NCBI GenBank assembly: GCA_964428795.1
Contig: CAYRZL010000109.1
Coordinates: 1-7,450, forward strand
Length of the DNA stretch: 7,450 bases
Reading direction: 5' to 3'
Origin: CAYRZL01 sp964428795
Lineage (GTDB): Bacteria > Bacillota > Clostridia > Lachnospirales > Lachnospiraceae
Shown here piece after piece: positions 1 to 6,878 of this stretch (position 1 is the stretch's first letter; each line of letters begins with the position of its first letter). A program made the translations under genes and the position numbers. The notes under the pieces are model-generated. The model did not search any database, was not told the origin of the DNA, and worked only from the letters and a program-made list of their open reading frames with translations.

Positions 1-1414
1 GTCCGTTCAGATATCCATGAAGAATTCCTCTGCAGCAGTAATGCCACGGCATTTCGATAGCAGAACCTGCGCTCAGGATACCGACAATGTTGGAATTTAC
101 CTGAGCGATTGCAGTCAGCAGATCAATCTGGTTCTGCGGAATGCGCATATGGGTGCGGTCCAGCCCCTCCGACTCACTCAGCTCGTCCAGCCCAAAGAAA
201 TACAGTACCACATCCGCAGCTGCAGCAAAATCCAGTGCCTCTTTTTCCATGACAGCGTTTGCTCCACCGGTTCTCTGATACCCTCTGCTTACGCCCACTA
301 CCTGAAGGTCATATTCCCTTATCTTGTCATAGATGGTATCCAGCCTTGTAGGATTCACCATAGAGGAACCTGCCCCCTGATATCTTGGCTCTACAGCAAA
401 GTCTCCAATCACCGCCACTTTCGCGCCTGCCTGCAGTGGGAGGATATTGTCCGTATTTTTGAGAAGCACCGTACTCTCCGCTGCCGCCTTATTTGCCAGC
501 TCATGATGTTCCTTTTCATCAAAACCTGTTTTCTTATTCTTAGCAAACTCACTCAGGGTAAGCACCGTATCCAGAAGCTCGTCTACACAGGTGTCCAGTT
601 CTTCCATCTTCAGTGTCCCATTCCCAACTGCCTGTATCAGTTCTCTTGCAGAATCAAGCCCCGGTGACGGCATTTCCAGATTAGCGCCTGCCGCTACCCC
701 TCGTACATGGTCGTTGGAACCGCCCCAGTCAGAGATCACAATACCATCAAATCCCCACTCATTCCTTAAGATATCCTGCAGCAGATGTCTATTCTCGTTA
801 GCATAGACGCCGTTCACCTCGTTGTAACTGGTCATGATAGCCTTTGCCCCGCCCTCTTTTACGGCGATCTCAAATCCGGTCAGATAAATCTCTCGCAGCG
901 TCCTTTCATCAAGGACAGAGTTCATTGCCATACGGCGCAGCTCCTGGCTGTTCACCGCGAAATGCTTTGGACAGGCATACACTCCCTGACTCTGGATGCC
1001 CCTGATGTAAGCAGCCGCCATTTTTCCTGACAGATACGGGTCCTCAGAAAAATACTCAAAGTTCCTGCCGCATAACGGGCTTCTTTTAATATTTAGCCCC
1101 GGCCCCAACAGGACATTGACCTCCTGGACAAAGGCTTCCTCTCCCAGCGCCCTGCCAAGTTCTTCTCCCAGCGTTTCGTTCCAGCTGTTTGCAATCGTTG
1201 CTGCGGTCGGGAAGCAGGTCGCTTTGAGAGACTCGTTCAGCCCCAGATGATCCCCGGCACCTGCCTGCTTCCGGATTCCGTGCGGACCATCAGAGCAAAA
1301 AATGGCGGGGATTCCAAGCCGCTCAAAATCCCAGGTCTGCCAGACTGTTTTGCCGCTCAGGAAAGCGGCCTTCTCCTCCAATGTCATTTTTTCAATTAAT
1401 TGTTTATGCTTCAC
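1..1414 (-). CDS. GH3 beta-glucosidase, cytosolic type (C-terminal part beyond window)
   Basis: Probable beta-glucosidase of glycoside hydrolase family 3, hydrolysing terminal non-reducing beta-glucosyl (possibly beta-xylosyl) residues from oligosaccharides or aryl glucosides. The visible 471 residues start with the GH3 TIM barrel: SDGPHG (41-46), GRNFEYFSEDP (117-127), KHFAVNSQE (150-158), MTSYNEVNG (194-202) and VISDWGG (226-232), in which D229 is the expected nucleophile. The alpha/beta sandwich follows from about residue 305 (ANKAAAESTVLLKN). ESEGLDR (414-420) holds the likely acid/base glutamate. Domain order is the usual one. There is no signal peptide or membrane segment, so it should be cytosolic. 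The start is a GTG, chosen because AAGGAGG lies 8 nt upstream and the protein begins MKHKQLIEKMTLEEK, a normal GH3 beginning. The gene leaves the window at its 3' side; family members usually continue for about 250-350 more residues, often with a fibronectin-III-like domain. Exact substrate cannot be read from the sequence. Confidence 0.93.
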   Translation of the reverse strand, partial: MKHKQLIEKMTLEEKAAFLSGKTVWQTWDFERLGIPAIFCSDGPHGIRKQAGAGDHLGLNESLKATCFPTAATIANSWNETLGEELGRALGEEAFVQEVNVLLGPGLNIKRSPLCGRNFEYFSEDPYLSGKMAAAYIRGIQSQGVYACPKHFAVNSQELRRMAMNSVLDERTLREIYLTGFEIAVKEGGAKAIMTSYNEVNGVYANENRHLLQDILRNEWGFDGIVISDWGGSNDHVRGVAAGANLEMPSPGLDSARELIQAVGNGTLKMEELDTCVDELLDTVLTLSEFAKNKKTGFDEKEHHELANKAAAESTVLLKNTDNILPLQAGAKVAVIGDFAVEPRYQGAGSSMVNPTRLDTIYDKIREYDLQVVGVSRGYQRTGGANAVMEKEALDFAAAADVVLYFFGLDELSESEGLDRTHMRIPQNQIDLLTAIAQVNSNIVGILSAGSAIEMPWHYCCRGILHGYLNG

Positions 1415-1479
1415 CGTGAAATCCTCCTTAAAAACAGGCCCAGGTATAGCCACGCATATGCAGCGCTATACCTGGACAT
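1411..1479 (-). other. Possible 22-codon leader mini-ORF overlapping the GH3 start
   Basis: An ATG at 1479 opens a 22-codon frame (MSRYSAAYAWLYLGLFLRRISR) that runs through the whole hairpin at 1440-1475. It stops at a TGA overlapping the GTG start of the downstream GH3 gene (GTGA). The peptide is hydrophobic in the middle and basic at its end. A GGAGG lies upstream (1483-1487) but only 3 nt from the ATG, which is closer than normal. If translated, ribosomes would melt the hairpin and be delivered to the GH3 start, like a leader peptide. It may equally be a chance open frame. Confidence 0.2.
1440..1475 (-). promoter_or_regulatory. Intercistronic hairpin between the two GH3 genes
   Basis: Perfect 11-bp inverted repeat CCAGGTATAGC (1440-1450) / GCTATACCTGG (1465-1475) around a 14-nt loop that itself contains the palindrome GCATATGC (1454-1461). 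On the minus-strand transcript the stem is followed by GCCTG and then five U, then at once by the AAGGAGG of the next gene. It could be a weak terminator or attenuator that lowers expression of the second GH3, an RNA-stabilising hairpin, or a DNA operator. The U-run is displaced about 5 nt from the stem and is short, so strong termination is doubtful. Confidence 0.6.
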
Positions 1480-1513
1480 CTTCCTCCGATTCTTCACCTC
1501 AGAGGTCGTATGC

Positions 1514-4444
1514 TTATTTCTTTGCTTCCTTTTCAACCGTTTCCACTGTAATTACCGTTTTTTTCTTTCTCAGGTAGCCTCTGATTACAAAAACTTCGGC
1601 CAGTATTAGAAGCACTGCGAGCACTGCATCCACAATATACATAGTCTGCATCCAGGAAGGAATGGAACCCGGCACATACTCCTCATATGTTTTGCTGTTT
1701 ACCGTCACATAGAACACATTCTTCACTGCATCACGCATTGCTTTTACAGATGTAGCACTAAAATCTGTCATGATCGCTTCATTTCCGGCAGTGCCAAGCA
1801 TAATGTCTGTTCCGCCCCTGACTGCGCGGTCCGCATCCATATAGCCATAGTTTCCGAAATAATCTGAGAGAACCATTCCCTCAAATCCCCACTCGCCTCT
1901 TAAGATGTCTTTTAGAAGTGCGGAGCATCCGCCTGCCCATTCTGTTCCCACGAAATTGTAGGAGGACATGACTGCCAGCTTTCCGCTTTCGATATTCTTT
2001 ACACAGTATTCAAATGGTTTCAGATAAAGCTCTCTTGCACTCTGCTCTGTCAGCCAGGTACAAAGGATTGCGTTACGGTTAGTCTCCTGTTCGTTAAATG
2101 CAAAGTGTTTGATATACGGATAAACGCCCTGTGCTACGGCTGCCGCAGATTCTGCAAGTGCCATCCGGCTGCTTAACAGGCTGTCCTCAGAATAATACTC
2201 AAAGTTACGTCCTCCGAAAGCACTCCTGTGAAGGTTCATGGATGGGGCATACCAGCCTACGATATTGAAATCTCCAAACTCACGGCAAATACCGTCCCCC
2301 GCTTTTGCTGCCAGATCGTCATTCCAGGTCTGTGCAATCAGGATCTCCGAACAGTAGCCTGTGCCGAAAGCACCCAGTGTACTGGAGTTCACACCTGCCG
2401 GTCCATCCGTATCCAGAGTACGGATCTTCTTCACGGAACTTACAGCCGCTGTCTGATGCCCGCCGTATGCGATCAGTTCTACCATTTCATCTACAGTTAC
2501 TTCATCAAGAAGCTCCTCCCAACGCGGATCATCATACTCTGCTCCCCGCAGGTCATAAAGTTCCAATCCATTCTTCGCACCGGTTACCGGCATTTCATCA
2601 TCCGGGTTATTGTAATCCTCTGGATTCCAGGTTCCGTTTGCGGCTACTTCACCCTCCAGTTCATAGCTCGCCGGGGCCTGTACCGCTTCCTCATAGTTTG
2701 CAAATCCATCGTCTCTCGATAAATAGGCAACATTACCCTCCGCAAAATCCAGTCTGTTTACTGCTGCCACCGCATCTCCGGCATGAGGATTTGATTCATC
2801 ATAAACAATCTCATCTTCTACTTCATACTCTTTTGTATCAATTACAGTATGGCTGTCAGAACGCAGGCTGATCTCATAATCTCCTTCTTCCAGTACATAA
2901 CAGCCTCGCCTATATGTATCGTAAGAAGCCATATCCTCCAGAGCAAAGGTCAGTGTCACTGTCTGGGACTGTCCTGGCTCCAGCAGATCGGTCTTATCAA
3001 ATGCCACGAGATTCACACTTGCTTTTTCAATGCCACCAGCCGTATAAGGCGGATTATAATAAAGCTCCACAACATCCTTTCCTGCTGTATCACCTGTATT
3101 GGTAACGGTGACTTCCACACTTACTGTGCCGTCTGCCACATCCAGTTCGCCCAGTTCCTGTTCAAATGTGGTGTAGCTCAAACCATATCCAAACGGATAC
3201 ATCACTGTTTCTTCATAATTGATCAGTTCTTCCTCTGCTGCTGTCTCATAGAAGCGGTATCCGGTATAGATGCCTTCTATATAATTTACAAAAGATACAA
3301 TTCCATCCGCTCTCTCCCATGCAGCCTGTGCCGCATCCGACACTTCCTGTGTATTGGTATATGCAAAATGTCCGATATTATTAAAGTACGGTGTTTCTGT
3401 CAGATCCTTCACCCAGGTATCCACCGTCTTACCGGATGGATTCACTTCACCCGCAATGATATTTCCCAATGCGTTAAATCCAGTTGCACCTGCACCTGCA
3501 CAGAGAAGCACACTCTTAATCTGCTCATATTCTTCTGTCCATCCCATTTCCAGGGTATTGGCTCCATTGTAAACTACGATAACATCCTCAAATTCACTAC
3601 AGACCATTTCCACCAGGTCTCTTTCTGTCCTGCTTAATTCCAGGTAGGTGGAGCCTGCATCGAAATCGTTATAATCTCCATTGTTTGTATATAAGGCATT
3701 TGTGTACTTCGTACCCTGGTTATAGGAACCATCCAGGACAGCCCCCATGTCGTGGGGCAGGTCTGCTCCCTCACCGCCGGTACGGGAGATTACAATCACT
3801 GCTGTATCTGAAAATTCCTTTGCATTTTCTATCATTTCATCTGAATACTGTGCTACCGGGACCTCCGGAAGTGTCCAGTCCTGTCCATTATTGATACTGA
3901 TTGCCGGACGGTCTGCACGGTATTCCACATACATATCTGAAAGCTCACTGTTCACTTCAAATCCTGCATTCTCCAGACCTTCCAGAATTCCCACGGCCGT
4001 GGTGGTGTCAACTGTTCCTGAACCAGTACCACCATAAATCGGATTTGTGGAAGCCCAGCCAAATACATTGATCGGCTTCGGTGCAATCGGCAGGAAGCGA
4101 TCCTCATTCTTCGTCATTACAATTCCTTCGTTTGTAATCTCTTCGATCACAGACCGGGAATTATCCACATTCTCCTGTGCCAGTTCCCCTTTGTCCGCCA
4201 GAACCACATTCAGCGTATTATATAATGCACCTGTCAGCATTATGTTGACTACCAATACCGTAACCACAATAAACGCCATAAATGACTGCCACCGGATAAA
4301 TCCTCTCACAGGTTTCCTCCATTTTTTTGCCGCAATCATAACCACGATCATGCACACCAGTGCAGCAGCAATCACGATGATATGATTTCTTACCAGCTGG
4401 ATGACGCTGATGACGTCCTCCCATGCAACTTCAACATTTCCCAT
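1514..4444 (-). CDS. Membrane-anchored GH3 glycosidase with inverted domain order
   Basis: Probable beta-glucosidase/beta-xylosidase-type GH3 enzyme of 976 residues displayed outside the membrane. Two N-terminal membrane helices (about 16-39 and 55-75) flank a basic loop (KKWRKPVRGFIRW). A third helix (about 934-955) precedes a lysine-rich tail. The positive-inside rule puts both basic parts in the cytosol and the catalytic body outside. Domains are permuted: GH3 C-terminal sandwich (about 105-415), fibronectin-III-like domain (about 430-530), acidic linker, then GH3 TIM barrel (about 640-905). The acid/base is probably E225 in GGEGAD (223-228) and the nucleophile D861 in LSDYFG. Other barrel motifs are DTDGPAG (678-684), GRNFEYYSED (745-754), KHFAFNEQETNR (779-790) and MSSYNFVG (826-833). 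Such inversion is known for Butyrivibrio fibrisolvens and Ruminococcus albus beta-glucosidases. The start was set at the ATG at 4444, with GGAGG 8 nt upstream; an upstream GTG at 4594 has no ribosome site. It lies 99 bp before the cytosolic GH3 and probably shares its transcript. Confidence 0.93.
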   Translation of the reverse strand: MGNVEVAWEDVISVIQLVRNHIIVIAAALVCMIVVMIAAKKWRKPVRGFIRWQSFMAFIVVTVLVVNIMLTGALYNTLNVVLADKGELAQENVDNSRSVIEEITNEGIVMTKNEDRFLPIAPKPINVFGWASTNPIYGGTGSGTVDTTTAVGILEGLENAGFEVNSELSDMYVEYRADRPAISINNGQDWTLPEVPVAQYSDEMIENAKEFSDTAVIVISRTGGEGADLPHDMGAVLDGSYNQGTKYTNALYTNNGDYNDFDAGSTYLELSRTERDLVEMVCSEFEDVIVVYNGANTLEMGWTEEYEQIKSVLLCAGAGATGFNALGNIIAGEVNPSGKTVDTWVKDLTETPYFNNIGHFAYTNTQEVSDAAQAAWERADGIVSFVNYIEGIYTGYRFYETAAEEELINYEETVMYPFGYGLSYTTFEQELGELDVADGTVSVEVTVTNTGDTAGKDVVELYYNPPYTAGGIEKASVNLVAFDKTDLLEPGQSQTVTLTFALEDMASYDTYRRGCYVLEEGDYEISLRSDSHTVIDTKEYEVEDEIVYDESNPHAGDAVAAVNRLDFAEGNVAYLSRDDGFANYEEAVQAPASYELEGEVAANGTWNPEDYNNPDDEMPVTGAKNGLELYDLRGAEYDDPRWEELLDEVTVDEMVELIAYGGHQTAAVSSVKKIRTLDTDGPAGVNSSTLGAFGTGYCSEILIAQTWNDDLAAKAGDGICREFGDFNIVGWYAPSMNLHRSAFGGRNFEYYSEDSLLSSRMALAESAAAVAQGVYPYIKHFAFNEQETNRNAILCTWLTEQSARELYLKPFEYCVKNIESGKLAVMSSYNFVGTEWAGGCSALLKDILRGEWGFEGMVLSDYFGNYGYMDADRAVRGGTDIMLGTAGNEAIMTDFSATSVKAMRDAVKNVFYVTVNSKTYEEYVPGSIPSWMQTMYIVDAVLAVLLILAEVFVIRGYLRKKKTVITVETVEKEAKK

Positions 4445-4607
4445 ACTCTTTTCCTCCGTTCTTAATATTGGGCCTTTCTTTTTATGTAAAAACAATACCA
4501 TAGAAAAAGAGGAAAAATTTTTTCTGGTGCATTTGGTTGTTTCTGTGGTATAAATGGTATTCCATTTGGCTTCAGAGCCAACATGTGCTTTCACGTCTTT
4601 ACGGCAG
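4445..4607 (-). promoter_or_regulatory. Regulatory region upstream of the membrane GH3 (dyads, direct repeats, A/T tract)
   Basis: This is the gene-free stretch between the terminator and the GH3 start. It holds two abutting perfect 6-4-6 inverted repeats: AAATGG-TATT-CCATTT (4552-4567) and TTGGCT-TCAG-AGCCAA (4566-4581), sharing two bases. It also holds a minus-strand direct repeat ACCAnnTnnACCA at 4558-4546 and 4537-4525 (21-bp period, 9 of 13 bases identical), and an A/T tract at 4513-4523 that may bend DNA. No good sigma-A promoter pair is visible. A TATGGT at 4502-4497 could be a -10 lacking a -35, which would suit activator-dependent transcription. These elements are seen directly; their function is inference. 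Confidence 0.45.
4453..4457 (-). promoter_or_regulatory. Ribosome binding site fixing the start of the membrane GH3
   Basis: GGAGG lies 8 nt upstream of the ATG at 4444. This decides the start, because the same frame is open for another 50 codons up to a GTG at 4594. That upstream extension has no Shine-Dalgarno sequence, would begin only 13 nt after the U-tract of the preceding terminator, and would add a non-hydrophobic stretch before the first membrane helix. Confidence 0.8.
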
Positions 4608-4633
4608 AAAAAAGCAGCGTCCGAAAACGCTGC
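4608..4633 (-). terminator. Intrinsic terminator after the two-component operon
   Basis: On the minus strand, GCAGCGT (4633-4627), a 6-nt loop (4626-4621) and ACGCTGC (4620-4614) form a 7-bp GC-rich stem directly followed by six U (4613-4608). It lies 47 nt after the histidine kinase stop codon. It is oriented to end the minus-strand transcript only, since no T-run follows the hairpin on the plus strand. It separates the regulator operon from the GH3 genes. Confidence 0.9.
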
Positions 4634-4680
4634 AATATCTTATGAACCTATTATAACTTACAAATACATTAGAACCTCAT

Positions 4681-5988
4681 TCATGATAAATAGAATAAAA
4701 TGTCCACCTGAAAACGCTGTTCCTTTATCTGCATCAGCATATCACCTTTGTATTTTTCAACAATATACTTAACACTCCGCACTCCAAAGCCATGATACGC
4801 TTTATCCACTTTTGTCGTTACAGGAAGGCCATCTTCAAAAACAATATTATCATTGCAATAATTGTCCATATGGATATGATATCCCTGACTCTTCCTGGAC
4901 ATTCGGATGCTGATAATCCTCTTTTCTTCATCCGCCTCTTTTATCACACTTTCAATCGCATTGTCCAAAAGATTCCCAAACAACGCATACACATCTGTGG
5001 TATGCATAAAGTTTAAAGACTCACCATCAATCATGCTGCTCAGCTTGATATTATGCTCATCACACAGGAGGCTTTTCTCAGTCAATACCAGATCCAGTGC
5101 ATCATTTCCTGTCTGGTAAATGTTATCATAAATTGTTACTGCATTTTTTACACTTTCAATATACTCCCGCTGATCATCCAGATCCTCGATTCTGGAAATT
5201 TTTGAAATCCTGTATTTCAGGTCATGGCACTTGATATTGATAATGTTAATATTTTCCCTGGACAGCTGCTGCTGTTCCTTTAAACTGTGCAGCATATTTT
5301 CCATCATCTCATTTTCATGAAGGATCCGATTTTGTCTGGACAGATTAAAAGCAATAAACATGGATAAAGTACAGCAAAAAACCGCATAGACCTTGCATAA
5401 TACGTTCCGGAGCAGCCCGGACTCATTCTGAAATATCCGGCTGTCAACCAGTACACTCAGGAATACAACTGTGAGCAGTATCACCAATGCCAAAAGTATC
5501 ATACGGATATCCCGATCCTTCAGTTCGCTTTTCCCCTCGTACCGCTTGACTAAAATAAAATAGACCAGAATATCTGTTAAAAGATATAGAAGAAATCGGA
5601 ATAAAACAAAATCCCATACGGCTGACACCTCCAGGCCACTCAGTTCCTGAATCATGGTGGATATTGCAAATCCGATATGCTGTGCGGCATATCCACATAC
5701 TCCGGCAAAAAGAATTTCCTTTCCTGTAACTTGAAACCCAATCCACATCACCCCTAAAGAAAGACAGAATAAACTTCCATAATATGCTGTATACACTACG
5801 GGATGATAGCCCGGGATACTGGTAAATATACGAAAAACCAGCCCCGCCAGTAAAAAATACCCCGCCAGTCCCATCGCGATTTTTGCCGGAAAATACTTTT
5901 TTCTTTTCCATGCCAGCACAAAAAATGCTTCAGTCATTAATAACTGCATAGAAAAACGGACACATGAGATAAAACGTATTCCTTCCAT
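4681..5988 (-). CDS. Sensor histidine kinase, AgrC-like GHKL type
   Basis: Membrane sensor kinase of 435 residues that should autophosphorylate and pass phosphate to the adjacent LytTR regulator. The N-terminal half (about 1-215) is hydrophobic, with roughly six membrane segments (near 8-26, 36-55, 66-86, 92-112, 125-147, 163-181, 198-215; exact number uncertain) and no large extracellular domain, as in peptide-sensing AgrC-like kinases. A helical linker (220-248) leads to NIKCHDLKYRI (251-261), where H255 is the likely phosphorylated histidine. The GHKL ATPase domain shows an N-box, GNLLDNAIES (338-347), and a G-box, HGFGVRSV (399-406), near the C-terminus. Length fits the family. Its ATG overlaps the regulator's stop by one base (TGATG), with a G-run 9 nt upstream, so translation is probably coupled. 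No agrB or agrD lies in the window, so its signal is unknown. Confidence 0.92.
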   Translation of the reverse strand: MEGIRFISCVRFSMQLLMTEAFFVLAWKRKKYFPAKIAMGLAGYFLLAGLVFRIFTSIPGYHPVVYTAYYGSLFCLSLGVMWIGFQVTGKEILFAGVCGYAAQHIGFAISTMIQELSGLEVSAVWDFVLFRFLLYLLTDILVYFILVKRYEGKSELKDRDIRMILLALVILLTVVFLSVLVDSRIFQNESGLLRNVLCKVYAVFCCTLSMFIAFNLSRQNRILHENEMMENMLHSLKEQQQLSRENINIINIKCHDLKYRISKISRIEDLDDQREYIESVKNAVTIYDNIYQTGNDALDLVLTEKSLLCDEHNIKLSSMIDGESLNFMHTTDVYALFGNLLDNAIESVIKEADEEKRIISIRMSRKSQGYHIHMDNYCNDNIVFEDGLPVTTKVDKAYHGFGVRSVKYIVEKYKGDMLMQIKEQRFQVDILFYLS

Positions 5989-6695
5989 CAGTACATTCCC
6001 CCCATATATTTCATCAGTTCTTCCTTAAAATCCTTTCTTCGCTGCCTGCTAATGGGCAACTGTACATCTCCAAGCCATATCGTATCTTTGGATGCCCTGG
6101 TTACATATCGTAAATTTACCAGGCAACCGCTGATACATTTTGAAAACCCTTCACTGCATAACGCGATTTCTGCATCTGTTATGGTTCCTCTCACCCGAAA
6201 TGATTCTTCTTTTGTATGGTAAACCAAATAGTTTTTATCTTTTTCAATATAGGTAAGCCTGGAGGCTCTGAGTTTGATAACAGCATCACCCGTATCAATC
6301 ACAATTTCCTTTTCCGTATTGATCTTTGAAAATTGTATCGCTTTTTTCAGTTTATCGGTAAATACATAATATTGTACGGGCTTCACTATAAAATCAATCG
6401 CGTTAACCTCATAACCACGGATCGCATATTGAGCCATATTTGTGACAAAGATAATTCCTACTGATTGATCCACCGCCCTGATCCGATGGGCTGCTTCCAC
6501 CCCGTCCAGGTGGGGCATTTCAATATCCAGAAATACAACGTCAAAACTTCCGTCATAATCCTCCACAAAATTTAAGCCATTATGAAACTCTTTGACGGAA
6601 AGCTGAATATGCTCCTGCATGCTGTATCTTTCCGCATAAGATTTCATTAGCTGCAAATGCGAAGGATCATCATCTACCAATGCGATTCGAAGCAT
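5988..6695 (-). CDS. LytTR-family DNA-binding response regulator
   Basis: Cytosolic response regulator of 235 residues. The receiver domain (about 1-120) shows the acidic pocket VDDD (7-10), the phosphoacceptor D57 in FLDIEMP, the switch threonine T85 in FVTN and K105 in VKP. A LytTR domain follows (about 130-232), including ASRLTYIEKDKNYLVYH (144-160) and CISGCLVNLRYV (187-198). LytTR domains bind pairs of roughly 9-bp direct repeats about two helical turns apart. The ATG is preceded by GGGAGG at 7-nt spacing. The gene begins 12 nt after the 56-residue small protein gene and its TGA overlaps the kinase ATG, so all three are likely one operon. The partner is the adjacent AgrC-like kinase. The target genes are not shown by sequence; the nearby GH3 genes are candidates. 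Confidence 0.94.
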   Translation of the reverse strand: MLRIALVDDDPSHLQLMKSYAERYSMQEHIQLSVKEFHNGLNFVEDYDGSFDVVFLDIEMPHLDGVEAAHRIRAVDQSVGIIFVTNMAQYAIRGYEVNAIDFIVKPVQYYVFTDKLKKAIQFSKINTEKEIVIDTGDAVIKLRASRLTYIEKDKNYLVYHTKEESFRVRGTITDAEIALCSEGFSKCISGCLVNLRYVTRASKDTIWLGDVQLPISRQRRKDFKEELMKYMGGMY

Positions 6696-6707
6696 TCTTT
6701 TTCCTCC

Positions 6708-6878
6708 CTACTGTACCTTGTACCCGACATCAATCAGATTATGTACGGTAACCCACATTTCTTCACTTGTGCTGAATCTTTCTTTTGAATATCCTTCTTT
6801 CCTGCTAAAAGACAGTTTTTTTTCTTTCTGTGAAACCCAGAAATTGGATTCCCTAACAACTGGTTTTTGCTGCAGCAT
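6708..6878 (-). CDS. Small protein (56 residues), function unknown, leads the two-component operon
   Basis: Complete short gene from ATG at 6878 to TAG at 6708-6710. A GGGGAG (6886-6891) lies at ideal 7-nt spacing. The stop is 12 nt before the regulator ATG and touches the regulator's Shine-Dalgarno, a typical tight operon junction. The product begins MLQQKPVVRESNFWVSQKEK and ends MWVTVHNLIDVGYKVQ. It is basic and soluble, with alternating hydrophobic residues (FWVS, KLSFS) followed by a likely helix (SEEMWVTVHNLIDVG) and a final short strand (YKVQ), so it looks like a small folded domain rather than a secreted peptide. It has no cysteine, signal peptide or membrane segment, so it is not an AgrD-type pheromone precursor. 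I do not recognise a named family. A role as an accessory to the two-component system is inference from position only. Confidence 0.72.
   Translation of the reverse strand: MLQQKPVVRESNFWVSQKEKKLSFSRKEGYSKERFSTSEEMWVTVHNLIDVGYKVQ

Noticed and set aside
25..48. Possible frameshift near MPWHYCCRGILHGYL at the end of the visible cytosolic GH3
   Set aside because: The spacing between EMPW and ILHGYL fits normal GH3 proteins and the other two frames give no better continuation, so ordinary sequence variation is enough.
17..1030. Open frames on the plus strand opposite the cytosolic GH3
   Set aside because: They are antisense to a well-supported gene, have cysteine- and proline-rich unnatural composition and no recognisable domain.
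2228..4385. Several plus-strand open frames of 60-260 codons opposite the membrane GH3
   Set aside because: Mutually overlapping antisense shadows of a continuous GH3 coding sequence, with no family signature.
4462..4490. Promoter TTTACA-17-TATTAA just upstream of the membrane GH3
   Set aside because: Its start site would fall inside the Shine-Dalgarno sequence, leaving no usable leader.
4445..4594. N-terminal extension of the membrane GH3 to a GTG at 4594
   Set aside because: No ribosome binding site, starts only 13 nt after the terminator U-tract, overlaps the dyads and A/T tract, and the ATG at 4444 has a strong GGAGG at good spacing.
4650..4655. Perfect minus-strand TATAAT between the kinase stop and the terminator
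   Set aside because: No -35 at a suitable distance, and transcription from it would run straight into the terminator at 4608-4633.
5444..5911. Second minus-strand frame of 155 codons inside the histidine kinase gene
   Set aside because: It is an out-of-frame shadow of the membrane-spanning half of the kinase; the kinase frame carries all the motifs.
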